A stretch of 64,000 bases of DNA from Bacillota bacterium (GCA_023415595.1 JAEZJW010000168.1:1-64000), one strand, 5' to 3'; numbered from the stretch's first letter, positions 15,879-24,476 are shown. Notes: generated by a model from the sequence alone, not told the origin. Numbers and translations: made by a program.

Positions 15879-16226
15879 ATGAATTATTTAACACTTTTAG
15901 CAGGTGAAGGAGCAGCAGCCGGCAACACCAACGGTTCAGGCGGTTCCTGGATGGTAATTATCATACAGATCGGTGTATTGGGACTTTTACTGTATTTTAT
16001 GCTGATCCGTCCTCAGAAGAAGCAGCAGAGACAGATGCAGGCCATGTTATCCACCGTGGCAGCAGGGGATTCCGTTCTGACATCCGGCGGCTTCTACGGA
16101 GTTGTCATTGATGTTATGGATGAGATTGTAATCGTGGAATTCGGTAACAATAAGAACTGCCGTATCCCGATGAAGAAGAACGCAATCGCAGAGATCGAGA
16201 AGCCTAACACAGAGAAAAACGCATAG
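15879..16226 (+). CDS. yajC: Preprotein translocase subunit YajC
   Basis: A 115-residue single-pass membrane protein. A short Gly/Asn-rich N-terminus (residues 1-24) is followed by one transmembrane helix (about 25-44), then the signature YFMLIRPQKKQQRQMQ and the cytoplasmic domain with GDSVLTSGGFYGVV. YajC associates with SecDF/SecYEG; its exact contribution is modest. AGGAGG precedes the start. It lies 24 bp behind tgt and is followed by an intrinsic terminator. Confidence 0.93.
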   Translation: MNYLTLLAGEGAAAGNTNGSGGSWMVIIIQIGVLGLLLYFMLIRPQKKQQRQMQAMLSTVAAGDSVLTSGGFYGVVIDVMDEIVIVEFGNNKNCRIPMKKNAIAEIEKPNTEKNA

Positions 16227-16236
16227 GAAGAAACAA

Positions 16237-16302
16237 GCCACCGGGGTTTAAGGCAGCAGAATAATCTAGTCTGCTAATTTATGACCGGTGGCATTTATTT
16301 TT
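16237..16302 (+). terminator. Rho-independent terminator after yajC
   Basis: GCCACCGG (16237-16244) pairs with CCGGTGGC (16285-16292), with an inner GCAG/CTGC helix, followed by ATTTATTTTTA. Confidence 0.8.
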
Positions 16303-16358
16303 AACCTGTATACGGCCGGAAGGAATAATGCGGTAACATAATGAGGGATGGGGATGGA

Positions 16359-17210
16359 ATGAGGAGTATTAACTTAATATCGGTTTATAATCATATGGAT
16401 GGATATTTAGAAGAGGCAGAGCAGGAAGACCATATCGCTTTTCCGGAACTATGGGATAAGTATGCTATAAAGCCATATTGGGATGACATTAGCCAATGGG
16501 CACCTTTTGATCTTTCTGATCGAAAGCCGAAACCAATAACAGATACTGTTTCCTTGAAAAAGCAGGTCGATATGCTGAGATCAATGGATCTGGGAGCAAT
16601 TCAGTCAGAATTTCAAAGCGTAATGAGTAAACTTCCGGGATATGATTCGGACGATATGACAGTTGCCATATATCCGTTGGACGACAAAAATGAATTAGTC
16701 AAAGAGAGACAGAACGGAGTTCTGGGGGATTGCATCTTTGGCAATATAATGCTTCAGGTCAATCCTTTTGCAGAGAATTACTTAACATGGATTCCTTATG
16801 TATTTGCCCATGAATATCATCACTGTATCTGGGGCCATTACAGGTACGTAATTCGCGGGGGAGGGAACGGAACACTTTTAGAAGCATTATTAATTGACGG
16901 GCAGGCAGATTCCTTTGCCAAGAGCATTTATCCTTCCTTACATCCTGCCTGGATCGAACAGATTTCTGAGAATGACGAAAGGGAACTATGGAAAATGCAT
17001 TACGCCGACCGGCTGAAGCATACAGAATTTGATTATCCGAAGTACATGTTTGGCAGCAGGGAGGACGGGGTTCCATGGTGTGCCGGTTATTTCTTTGGAT
17101 ATCGCATTATTGAAAGCTTTAGAAAGAGGTTTCCCCATATCGATTATAAAAGCATGTTGGAAATGGATACGGAGGAAATCTATACTTTAAGCTGTTATCA
17201 GCAGGATTAA
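16359..17210 (+). CDS. DUF2268-like putative zinc metalloprotein
   Basis: About 283 residues, cytosolic. The motif AHEYHHCIWGHY (HExxH) near residue 153 and the downstream LLEALLIDGQADSFA supply the two His and the Glu expected of a gluzincin-type zinc site, as in the predicted Zn-dependent proteases of the DUF2268 family. No signal peptide or membrane segment is seen. I prefer the start at 16359, preceded by GAGGGATGGGG; an in-frame ATG at 16341 is possible and adds six residues. Family members are thought to be peptidases, but no substrate is known. The small gene at 17261 follows 50 bp downstream. Confidence 0.7.
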   Translation: MRSINLISVYNHMDGYLEEAEQEDHIAFPELWDKYAIKPYWDDISQWAPFDLSDRKPKPITDTVSLKKQVDMLRSMDLGAIQSEFQSVMSKLPGYDSDDMTVAIYPLDDKNELVKERQNGVLGDCIFGNIMLQVNPFAENYLTWIPYVFAHEYHHCIWGHYRYVIRGGGNGTLLEALLIDGQADSFAKSIYPSLHPAWIEQISENDERELWKMHYADRLKHTEFDYPKYMFGSREDGVPWCAGYFFGYRIIESFRKRFPHIDYKSMLEMDTEEIYTLSCYQQD

Positions 17211-17260
17211 TTTTTATTATATCAGGAATAATAAGAATATTATGAGAACGGAGGTTTCTT

Positions 17261-17494
17261 ATGCATCAGGGTCAGGAGAAATTTTATCAATTTATTATGG
17301 AACGGGTACAGGAGGATAAGGCGGAGGATGCCAAGGCACTGCTAGAGGAGCACTTCAGGAAGCAGCAGGAGGGTAGATTTACGAAGGATGATATCAGACA
17401 GTTTATTCCGAAGATGACTGCCATGTTGAAACCGGACCATAAGGATGAGGTTCTTGGGATTATGAACGAATTTGCTGAAAAGCATGGAGAATAA
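17261..17494 (+). CDS. Small hypothetical protein (77 aa), helical
   Basis: A 77-residue acidic/basic, mostly helical protein with no membrane segment or cysteine. A GGAGG site precedes the ATG and an intrinsic terminator follows (17511-17547). It resembles short conserved hypothetical proteins of Lachnospiraceae, but I cannot name a function. It may be cotranscribed with the metalloprotein gene upstream. Confidence 0.6.
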   Translation: MHQGQEKFYQFIMERVQEDKAEDAKALLEEHFRKQQEGRFTKDDIRQFIPKMTAMLKPDHKDEVLGIMNEFAEKHGE

Positions 17495-17510
17495 TAATAG
17501 AAATAGCCGG

Positions 17511-17547
17511 GTTTCAGGAGCAACAAGCTCGTTGAGTCCGGCTATTT
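17511..17547. terminator. Bidirectional intrinsic terminator
   Basis: AAATAGCCGG (17511-17520) and CCGGCTATTT (17538-17547) are perfect 10-bp arms with A- and T-tracts on either side. It serves the small gene on the plus strand and probably asnB on the minus strand. Confidence 0.75.
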
Positions 17548-17601
17548 CTATATTATATGATACATTAGCATTTAATCCTCTTCGCGAAGCCGAAGCACAG
17601 C

Positions 17602-19452
17602 TTAAATCAGCTCGATATGATATTTCTCCAGCCAGTAGTTGATCTGAAGCAGATAGGCAATCAGCTGCGGAGCTGCCATCAGCTGTCCGTACCAGGGCTT
17701 TCCGTAATCTGAGGGGGCAGCGAGAAAGGCTTTCACCTTCCCCAGATCGATAAGTGGTCGGATCGGAGCGTTAGGGTTCTCCAGAACCTCCAGCAGCCGG
17801 TTACCCAGCATTCGCTCATATTCCGGGTGATAAGTTTTGGGATAAGGGCTTTTCTTTCGATACAGGATTTCGTCCGGAATCAGACCGCGGCCGGAATCTC
17901 TTAATAATCCTTTTACCACTCCGTTAGGAGACTTCATCTCCCAGGGAACATTCCATAGGTACTCGACGATCCGGTGGTCAGCGAAGGGAACTCTTGCTTC
18001 AAGCCCGGAGTACATACTGCAGCGGTCCATGCGGTCCAGTAACGTAACCATGAACCATTTTAAGTTCAGGTAGGAGATTTCCCTGCGTCGGGCTTCGGTT
18101 TTGTCTTCTCCTGCAAGCTTAGGGGTTTCCTCGATGGATTTTACATAGGCTGCATGAACATAGCCGTCCAGATCAGCCTTAGACAGAAAATCATCGGACA
18201 GCAGAAGCTTTCTCGTATCCATGTTCATGGACCAGGGGAAGGTATCCCGGGCCAGGATTTCCGGATTATGAAACCAGGGATAACCGCCGAAGATTTCATC
18301 CGCACACTCCCCGGTCAGAGCCACTTTTGTTTTTTCTGCCACCTTACTGCAGAAATATAGCAGAGAGGATTCCACATCGGCCATATTGGGCAGGTCCCTG
18401 GCATCCACTGCTTCAAAGAGCTTATCTGCGAGGTCGTCGTTATTACATTCCAGATAAGTATGCTTGCTTTCCACATGCTGAACCATGATATCCACATAGG
18501 GGCGGTCCCTGGAGGGCTGGAAGGAGTTTGATTTAAAATGTCTGTCATTATCCACAAAATCGAAGGAATAGGTCTCAATCTGCTTCCCGTATTTTTTTAG
18601 TTCCTTTGCGCAGATCGCAGTAACCAGACTGGAGTCCACACCTCCGGACAGGAAGGTGCAGATCGGGATATCGGAAATCATCTGTCTCTTCACGGAATCA
18701 TAGATCAGGAAGGAAGTCTTCTCTACGGTATCCGCATAATTATCCATATGCGGTACACTAACCAGATTCCAATAGGGATATTCCTTTCTGCCGCTACTGT
18801 CATAGATCATATAATGCCCGGGCAGCACCTCATAGACATCCTTAAAGATACCGGTTCCATAAGATTTTGCGGGACCCAGTGCCAGTACTTCGCATAAGCC
18901 GGCAGTATCCACTCTCGGCTTGAAGCCCGGATATACCAACAGGGCTTTGATCTCGGAGGCAAAAACCAGAGTCTCTCCGATCATGGTATAAAACAGGGGC
19001 TTAACCCCGAGACGATCCCGGAACAGGAGCACCCTTTTGCTATTATCATCCCAGATGGCAAAGGAAAAGATGCCGTTCAGCTCCTTTACGAAATCCGCAC
19101 CGAAGGCCATATAGCCGGTCAGGATCACCTCCGTATCCGTATGGGTCTTAAACAGGTATCCCATCCGGATCAGATTATCCCGAAGCTCTGATGTATTGTA
19201 GATTTCTCCGTTATATATGATTGTATAGGAGGTGCCGAATTTTTCCTTGGTCATTGGCTGGTGCCCGCGGTTTAAATCAATTATGGATAGCCTGGTATGG
19301 GCGAACCCTACCTGAGGGAACAGAAAATCCCCCTCATCGTCCGGACCTCTGTGTGACAGGGCCTGTTTCATTCCGTCCAATATCTTATGCCATTTACCAT
19401 GCTCCTTCGTATAATCAGCCATAGGATTGCTGAAACCGGCTATGCCGCACAT
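17602..19452 (-). CDS. asnB: Asparagine synthase (glutamine-hydrolysing)
   Basis: A 616-residue AsnB. The start is set at 19452 so that the mature protein begins with the nucleophilic Cys2 (MCGIAGF), with GAGG 8 bases upstream. The glutaminase domain (about 1-215) includes RGPDDEG and YNGEIYN. The synthetase domain carries the PP-loop FLSGGVDSS near residue 265 and the ALTGECADEIFGGYPWF region. It makes asparagine from aspartate, ATP and glutamine. Together with a non-discriminating AspRS this gives the cell two routes to asparagine. The upstream leader (19453-19689) holds a long inverted repeat and a small ORF. Confidence 0.93.
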   Translation of the reverse strand: MCGIAGFSNPMADYTKEHGKWHKILDGMKQALSHRGPDDEGDFLFPQVGFAHTRLSIIDLNRGHQPMTKEKFGTSYTIIYNGEIYNTSELRDNLIRMGYLFKTHTDTEVILTGYMAFGADFVKELNGIFSFAIWDDNSKRVLLFRDRLGVKPLFYTMIGETLVFASEIKALLVYPGFKPRVDTAGLCEVLALGPAKSYGTGIFKDVYEVLPGHYMIYDSSGRKEYPYWNLVSVPHMDNYADTVEKTSFLIYDSVKRQMISDIPICTFLSGGVDSSLVTAICAKELKKYGKQIETYSFDFVDNDRHFKSNSFQPSRDRPYVDIMVQHVESKHTYLECNNDDLADKLFEAVDARDLPNMADVESSLLYFCSKVAEKTKVALTGECADEIFGGYPWFHNPEILARDTFPWSMNMDTRKLLLSDDFLSKADLDGYVHAAYVKSIEETPKLAGEDKTEARRREISYLNLKWFMVTLLDRMDRCSMYSGLEARVPFADHRIVEYLWNVPWEMKSPNGVVKGLLRDSGRGLIPDEILYRKKSPYPKTYHPEYERMLGNRLLEVLENPNAPIRPLIDLGKVKAFLAAPSDYGKPWYGQLMAAPQLIAYLLQINYWLEKYHIELI

Positions 19453-19499
19453 AGGAACCACCTCTTATATTATTTTGCACTACATTTGTTGCATATCCC

Positions 19500-19634
19500 T
19501 TACATAAGATGCATTAGAGATGCAATTGCCGATAGGATAAGAAAAGGTGCCCACAATCCGAATGCCACGGATACGTCAGGCTGATTATCATGGTAAGCAT
19601 GAATACCGTGAATCATCATGGAGCCATAAGCCAT
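19500..19634 (-). other. Possible small hydrophobic ORF in asnB leader
   Basis: A 44-codon frame with a hydrophobic C-terminal half and an internal HDNQPD. It lacks a visible ribosome site. The frame is open upstream to about 19670. It overlaps the 3' arm of the inverted repeat at 19544-19666. It could be a tiny membrane protein, a leader peptide containing Asp-Asn-Gln, or chance. Confidence 0.2.
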
Positions 19635-19666
19635 AAGGTCCGGGCAATCGAATGGAAAGCACCTTT
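19542..19666 (-). promoter_or_regulatory. Long imperfect inverted repeat upstream of asnB
   Basis: On the minus strand AAAGGTGC near 19666 pairs with GCACCTTT near 19542, extended by a mismatched stretch (TCCATTCGATTGCC against GGCATTCGGATTGTGG), and runs into TTTTCTTATCC. It may be the terminator of dpaAB, or an attenuator in the asnB leader. Confidence 0.4.
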
Positions 19667-19689
19667 GCTTTCATATTGAAGAAACGGGT

Positions 19690-20277
19690 CTATTTCGGGC
19701 TAAGGATGACGGGCTGAAGCTGCCGCCCCTGCAGGGCCTCCAGAATCGTAGGATGGATCAGGTCAAAGTGAGCCACCATGGAATATGGCTTTGTTTTGTA
19801 ATTATCCTGGCCATAGGGGACAAAAAAGAGATTCTTTGAGTTCATCAGTAATCCTATGTTTTTCATATTTGCACCCAGGGCATCATTGGTCGAGATAGCC
19901 AGAACTACGGGTTTATTATTCCTCAGATGCCCTTTTGCCGCCATGAGGACGGGAGAGTCGGTAATGCCATAAGCAAGCTTTGCCAGAGTGTTACCGGTGC
20001 AGGGTGCTATGATAAGGACATCGAGCAGATTGCTCGGTCCGAATTTTTCGGCCTCGATGATTGTTGTAACCGGTGGTTTTCCCGAGATTTTCTCCGCTCT
20101 GGTAGACCAATCCTCTGCTTTACCAAATCTGGTATCGTAGGTGGCGGAGGGGACGGAGAAGATGGGGTACAGATTGGCTCCTTCGGTAGCCAGCTTCTCG
20201 AACTCAGTAAATACTCTATCAAAAGTACAAAATGATCCGGTCAGGGCAAAGGCCACATTTTTTTCGTTAAGGGTCAT
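19690..20277 (-). CDS. dpaB: Dipicolinate synthase subunit B (SpoVFB)
   Basis: A 195-residue flavoprotein-like protein, the partner of DpaA in making dipicolinic acid from dihydroxytetrahydrodipicolinate during sporulation. The N-terminus (NVAFALTGSFCTFDR) and the LIIAPCTGNTLAKLAYGITDSPVLMAAKGHLRN region match SpoVFB, a member of the phosphopantothenoylcysteine decarboxylase-like flavoprotein fold. The start codon directly abuts the dpaA stop codon, with a purine-rich site inside the end of dpaA, so the pair is translationally coupled. It is expected to be expressed in the mother cell. Confidence 0.93.
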   Translation of the reverse strand: MTLNEKNVAFALTGSFCTFDRVFTEFEKLATEGANLYPIFSVPSATYDTRFGKAEDWSTRAEKISGKPPVTTIIEAEKFGPSNLLDVLIIAPCTGNTLAKLAYGITDSPVLMAAKGHLRNNKPVVLAISTNDALGANMKNIGLLMNSKNLFFVPYGQDNYKTKPYSMVAHFDLIHPTILEALQGRQLQPVILSPK

Positions 20278-21186
20278 TTAATCACTTCTTTCTTTCAGGA
20301 ATGCAATAATTTCAGTAACCAGAATATCAGAGGAGGTCCTGGGAGCTACTTTGCCGGGGAGTCCCAGACATAGCTTTGCTTTCAGCTTCAGAGAAGTCGC
20401 ATAGTTATAATCCACTCCTCCCGGCGCGGAGGAAATATCGATGATAACAGCATGGGGTTGAACAAGGCTTAAGTTATTCTGATCCAGGATCATAGAAGGA
20501 ATGGTATTAAATATGAAATGGAAGGAGGGCAGAATACTGCTCATGGTAGAGATATGAATCGCATTTAAGCCTGCCGCAGTTGCATAAGCAAGGGCTTCCT
20601 TGCTTCTGGCTGCAACCGTGACATAAGCATCCAGTGCCTTCAGCTTCTGAGCCAGTACCTTGGCACAACGGCCATAGCCTAATACCAGGCAGCTGCTTCC
20701 ATGGAGGTTCCGGTCGCTTTCCCGGATCGCTTCCATCAGGGAGCCTTCTGCTGTAGCAATAGCATTCAGGATGGTTATTTTCTCATCCTCCATCAAATCA
20801 TAGCTTGGAATATGCCTGGAGCTGCAGAGGTCGGATAACGGAGCAGGAATGGCACCGCCAATCAGAATCTGATTTTCCCTCAGAAGATAAGCAACATGGG
20901 CAATCGTAAGATCTGTAGGAGGGTTCTTGGAGGTAATGTTAATCTGATCTCTTGTCATGGGAATCGGTCCGATCAGAACCCTGCAGTGATCAAACAGCTC
21001 ACTTAAGGTATGAGCCTGATAATGGTTTTGGTCTATTACAGCATTTTCATGCCGGTCCATGTAGTCCTTTACTTCCTCTGACAAGCTGTAGGTGGCAACA
21101 CGATACCCCTTGGTCAGAAAGGAAACTGCCATATATACCTGCCTAAGGTCTCCGCCGAATATACCGATATCATAAAGAGGGGACAT
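20278..21186 (-). CDS. dpaA: Dipicolinate synthase subunit A (SpoVFA)
   Basis: A 302-residue NAD(P)-dependent subunit of dipicolinate synthase. The N-terminal DpaA domain begins DIGIFGGDLRQVYMA, and the C-terminal Rossmann part contains VLGYGRCAKVLAQKLKALDA near residue 168. Length and order dpaA-dpaB match Bacillus spoVF. The product gives the Ca-DPA of the spore core and implies an endospore former. GGAGG lies 5 bases before the start, and a SigK-like promoter lies about 105 bp upstream. Between promoter and start there is a hairpin (GTGAATTG with CAATTCAC, 21236-21261). Confidence 0.93.
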   Translation of the reverse strand: MSPLYDIGIFGGDLRQVYMAVSFLTKGYRVATYSLSEEVKDYMDRHENAVIDQNHYQAHTLSELFDHCRVLIGPIPMTRDQINITSKNPPTDLTIAHVAYLLRENQILIGGAIPAPLSDLCSSRHIPSYDLMEDEKITILNAIATAEGSLMEAIRESDRNLHGSSCLVLGYGRCAKVLAQKLKALDAYVTVAARSKEALAYATAAGLNAIHISTMSSILPSFHFIFNTIPSMILDQNNLSLVQPHAVIIDISSAPGGVDYNYATSLKLKAKLCLGLPGKVAPRTSSDILVTEIIAFLKERSD

Positions 21187-21290
21187 GAAAACCTCCGTTC
21201 CGCCTAAGAATTCTGCTTTGTGAACTCTCTACACTGTGAATTGTGCTTTTCGCAATTCACATTTGGCATTCCTGATTTCCTTCATGCCAC

Positions 21291-21316
21291 ATTATATGTT
21301 TTGAGGGGTATTATGT
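21291..21316 (-). promoter_or_regulatory. Candidate SigK promoter of dpaAB
   Basis: On the minus strand AC (21315-21316), a 16-base spacer and CATATAAT (21291-21298) fit the SigK pattern AC-N16/17-CATAnnnT. The known SigK control of spoVF in Bacillus supports it. Confidence 0.4.
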
Positions 21317-21400
21317 GACGCTCTTCTGTTGAAATAGGAAGAAAGGAAAAAAATATGTATCAGATGAATAATTTGTACCATATTGGTTATAGTTATTATC

Positions 21401-21429
21401 TTGACTATTTTGAAGTTTTGTATTATGAT
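21401..21429 (+). promoter_or_regulatory. Promoter of oppA
   Basis: TTGACT (21401-21406), 17-base spacer, TATGAT (21424-21429). Predicted start near 21436. Confidence 0.7.
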
Positions 21430-21450
21430 TGTCTTATCATTTATATACTA

Positions 21451-21480
21451 AGGAAGTGTATGGAAATATACTTCCTTTTT
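21451..21480 (+). terminator. Terminator-like hairpin in the oppA 5' UTR
   Basis: AGGAAGTgTAT pairs with ATAtACTTCCT (one mismatch) and is followed by TTTTT, between the oppA promoter and its ribosome site. It could be a leaky terminator, an attenuator with an unseen regulator, or a 5' stabilising hairpin. Only about 15 nt of leader precede it, which is too short for a typical riboswitch. Confidence 0.55.
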
Positions 21481-21505
21481 ATGTAGAAAAAGGAGGAGAA
21501 TATTT

Positions 21506-23152
21506 ATGAAATTAAAGAAAATCCTTGCCGTTTCTTTAGTCATTGCAATGTCAGTTGCGACATTAGCAGGCTGCGGCAAAAAAGCAGGCTCCGGTGCCGG
21601 TTCTGAAGACAGAAGCTTATATCCGGGTACTGCTGAGAAAAATGAGCTTATTGTTAATCTTGGAACTGAGCCCGCGGATATGTGTTCCATCAGGATGACA
21701 GATAACCCGTCCTTCAACGTACTTCGTCATGTGATTGAGAATCTGATGGTTCTGGACGCAAATGACCAGCCTATTCCCGGTGTTGCAAAGGACTACAAGG
21801 TTAGTGATGACAAGCTTACTTATACCTTCAACCTTCGTGAGGATATGAAGTGGACGAATGGTGAGCCCGTTACTGCACATGACTTCGTATTTGCTTGGAC
21901 TGCACTTCTGGATCCTGCATATGCAGCTGAATATGCATCCTTCGGATACGTATTTAAGAACGGCGGCGCTTTCAACAGAGGTGAGGTTGGTGCAGACCAG
22001 CTCGGCTTCAAGGCTCTTGGTGATTATCAGTTAGAAGTAACCTTAGAGAATCCTACCGAGTATTTCCTTTCCCAGTTAGCTTTCGGTGTATTCGCACCTG
22101 TGAATGAGAAGGCTTATAACGAGTTTGGTGAAGCTTATGCTACCGATGCTGACAAGATTGTTACCAACGGACCTTTCAAGATGACTGCTTGGGAGCACGA
22201 GAACAAGATCGTTCTTGAGAAGAACGCAGATTATCCCGATAAGGATAAGATCTATCTTGATAAGCTTACATTTCTTATGATTAATGATACTAACGCAGCT
22301 CTTAACTCTTTCAAAGCCGGTGAAGTTGATATGATCGGTGTTAACGGCGATCAGGCTAAGGGACTCAGAGCTGAGAACTATCCGGTAAACGTATATGATG
22401 ACGGTGCCGCAGCTTACTTAGAGTTTAACTTAAAGGATCCTATGCTTCAGAATAATAATCTTCGTAAGGCTCTTACCTATGCAATTGATAAGCAGGCCTT
22501 TGTAGATGCTATTATAAAGAACGTATCCAAGCCCGCTACTTCCTTTACACCTCCGATCATTAAGATCAACGGTAAGAGCTTCCAGGCAGCGGTTGGTGAG
22601 CTTCAGCCCGTATTTGACAAGGCTAAGGCAGTTGAGTTCTTAAATAAAGCTAAGGAAGAGTTAGGAACTCAGGATCTTAAGATCACCATGATCAGTGATG
22701 ATGGTGATACAGCAGTAAAATATGCTTCCTTCGTACAGGAGCAGATCAGAGCAAACCTTGGTATTGAAATCACAGTTGAGTCCATGCCTTTCAAGAGCAG
22801 AATTGAAAGAATGCAGAACGAAGATTTCTCCATGGTAATGGCTTTATGGGGTCCCGACTATAACGATCCTATGACCTTCCTTGATTTATATGAGTCCACC
22901 AATGGCAACAACCACTCCAGTTATGCAAATCCTCAGTACGATGATTTATTAGCACAGATTCGTAAGGAGCTTGATCCCAACAAGCGTCAGGAGAAGTTCA
23001 TCGAGCTGGAGAAGATCCTGCTTAATGATCTTCCGATCGGTCCTATCTACTGGAGATCCAGAGAGTATGTATACAGCGGTAAGATCAAATCCGGAATCAC
23101 CAGAACAGCATTCCAGGATATGAATTACAGATACGTCAAATTAGCTAAGTAA
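21506..23152 (+). CDS. oppA: Oligopeptide ABC transporter, substrate-binding lipoprotein
   Basis: A 548-residue family 5 extracellular solute-binding protein. A lipoprotein signal with lipobox LAGC places the lipidated cysteine at Cys23. The mature protein shows the family pattern: NLGTEPADMCSIRMTD near the N-terminus, VAKDYKVSDDKLTYTFNLREDMKWTNGEPVTAHDFVFAW, and LRKALTYAIDKQAF. It captures oligopeptides outside the membrane for the OppBCDF importer encoded next. Codon use is strongly biased towards a few codons, indicating high expression. AGGAGG precedes the start. A hairpin follows the stop and probably limits readthrough into oppB. Confidence 0.93.
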   Translation: MKLKKILAVSLVIAMSVATLAGCGKKAGSGAGSEDRSLYPGTAEKNELIVNLGTEPADMCSIRMTDNPSFNVLRHVIENLMVLDANDQPIPGVAKDYKVSDDKLTYTFNLREDMKWTNGEPVTAHDFVFAWTALLDPAYAAEYASFGYVFKNGGAFNRGEVGADQLGFKALGDYQLEVTLENPTEYFLSQLAFGVFAPVNEKAYNEFGEAYATDADKIVTNGPFKMTAWEHENKIVLEKNADYPDKDKIYLDKLTFLMINDTNAALNSFKAGEVDMIGVNGDQAKGLRAENYPVNVYDDGAAAYLEFNLKDPMLQNNNLRKALTYAIDKQAFVDAIIKNVSKPATSFTPPIIKINGKSFQAAVGELQPVFDKAKAVEFLNKAKEELGTQDLKITMISDDGDTAVKYASFVQEQIRANLGIEITVESMPFKSRIERMQNEDFSMVMALWGPDYNDPMTFLDLYESTNGNNHSSYANPQYDDLLAQIRKELDPNKRQEKFIELEKILLNDLPIGPIYWRSREYVYSGKIKSGITRTAFQDMNYRYVKLAK

Positions 23153-23181
23153 TCAGCTGCAATTAGCAGTTATACAAGGTG

Positions 23182-23216
23182 GTGCGGGCTGTTTAAGTGC
23201 AACCCGCACTACACTT
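23182..23216 (+). terminator. Hairpin after oppA, probably a partial terminator
   Basis: GTGCGGG (23182-23188) and CCCGCAC (23203-23209) are perfect arms followed by TACACTTTTGTT. A weak U-tract suggests partial termination, which would explain more OppA than permease. Confidence 0.55.
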
Positions 23217-23291
23217 TTGTTAAGCATCAGGCTAAAGTGGCCAAATGACAATATCACCAATAATCCCCTCGAATAAAATCGAAAAAAGAGC

Positions 23292-23320
23292 ACGACATTT
23301 GTGCTTTACTATAGTATAAT
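23292..23320 (+). promoter_or_regulatory. Candidate internal promoter for oppBCDF
   Basis: ACGACA (23292-23297), 17-base spacer, TATAAT (23315-23320) upstream of the structured leader of oppB. Confidence 0.45.
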
Positions 23321-23362
23321 AGAACGGAAATACGTAGCAGGACAGAAAGATTGTTCCCGGAT

Positions 23363-23462
23363 AGAATTGCCATCCTATATTACTTTTTTATGTGGTTTGG
23401 CACCTTAATAGTTTAAACTATGACACCTAAGACAGGTAAAGGTAATATAGGATAACAATTCT
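23363..23462 (+). promoter_or_regulatory. Long-stem structured element in the oppA-oppB gap
   Basis: AGAATTG (23363-23369) pairs with CAATTCT (23456-23462), and ATCCTATATTAC (23372-23383) pairs with GTAATATAGGAT (23442-23453), separated by a 2x2 internal loop. That is 19 paired positions. The 58-base apex contains the palindrome TAGTTTAAACTA and ACCT/AGGT repeats. There is no U-run after it, so it is more likely a leader or processing/stability element than a terminator. Confidence 0.55.
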
Positions 23463-23528
23463 TTGATGTTGAAAAAGCTTTTACAGTCCTAACAACAAAA
23501 ACATAAATAACAGAAAGGAGGAATGCAT

Positions 23529-24476
23529 GTGGCAAAATATATAATTAAAAGATTATTCTATGCATTTTTAACTTTACTTACCCTGGTTGCTCTGACTTTT
23601 TTCATGATGCGTATGCTGCCCGGCGATCCCTTCATAGGTGAGAAGGCAATTGCACCGACAACAATGAATGCACTGAATGAGAAGTATGGTCTTGATCAGC
23701 CCGTTATCGTACAGTTCGGTATGTATATCAGAAATGTATTCCAGGGAGACTTAGGCCTTTCCATGCATTACGATAATCGCCCTATCACTGATATTATTGC
23801 ACAAGCATTTCCATATTCATTTGACTTAGGAATCAGAGCTCTTATCTTTGCTACAATCATGGGTATCTTGCTCGGAATTGTAGCAGCTGTCAAGCGAGGA
23901 ACCAAATGGGACACCATTTCCATGCTAATAGCGATTATCGGTGTGTCCGTACCGGGCTTTATCGTCGGTTCCCTGTTACAATATTTCCTTGGTTTGAAAT
24001 TATTCCAGTGGACCGGAGTACGTATCTTCCCGATTACCGGTTGGAGCACCTTTTCCAGTAAGATCCTCCCGGCCTTTGCTTTAAGCTTTGGCTCATTGGC
24101 AACGATCTCCCGTTTGATGAGAACCAGTATGCTGGATGTACTTGGCCAGGATTATATTAAGACAGCAAAATCAAAGGGCTTATCTCAGAAGAGGATCGTC
24201 TGGAAGCATGCGGTAAGAAATGCAATCATGCCGGTTATCACAGTACTCGGACCGATTGCGGCTGCCGTACTGACGGGTGCATTTGTTGTTGAAAATATTT
24301 TCTCCATACCTGGTATGGGTAAATTCTTCGTGCTTAGCATCAAGGTACAGGATTATACGATGATTTCGGGAATTACCTTATTTTATGGTGCGTTCCTGGT
24401 TATCGCCAACCTGATCGTGGACCTGGCCTATGGTTTCATTGACCCTCGTGTTAAGCTATCGGATGTAAAGGAGTGA
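23529..24476 (+). CDS. oppB: Oligopeptide ABC transporter permease OppB
   Basis: A 315-residue inner permease with six predicted helices and the binding-protein-dependent transport signature (EAA-like loop around ISRLMRTSMLDVLGQDYIKTAKSKGLS). FFMMRMLPGDPFIGEKA after the first helix is typical of OppB/DppB. I choose the GTG start at 23529, 7 bases after GGAGG; the in-frame ATG at 23523 lies one base from that site. It forms the membrane channel with OppC. Confidence 0.92.
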   Translation: MAKYIIKRLFYAFLTLLTLVALTFFMMRMLPGDPFIGEKAIAPTTMNALNEKYGLDQPVIVQFGMYIRNVFQGDLGLSMHYDNRPITDIIAQAFPYSFDLGIRALIFATIMGILLGIVAAVKRGTKWDTISMLIAIIGVSVPGFIVGSLLQYFLGLKLFQWTGVRIFPITGWSTFSSKILPAFALSFGSLATISRLMRTSMLDVLGQDYIKTAKSKGLSQKRIVWKHAVRNAIMPVITVLGPIAAAVLTGAFVVENIFSIPGMGKFFVLSIKVQDYTMISGITLFYGAFLVIANLIVDLAYGFIDPRVKLSDVKE

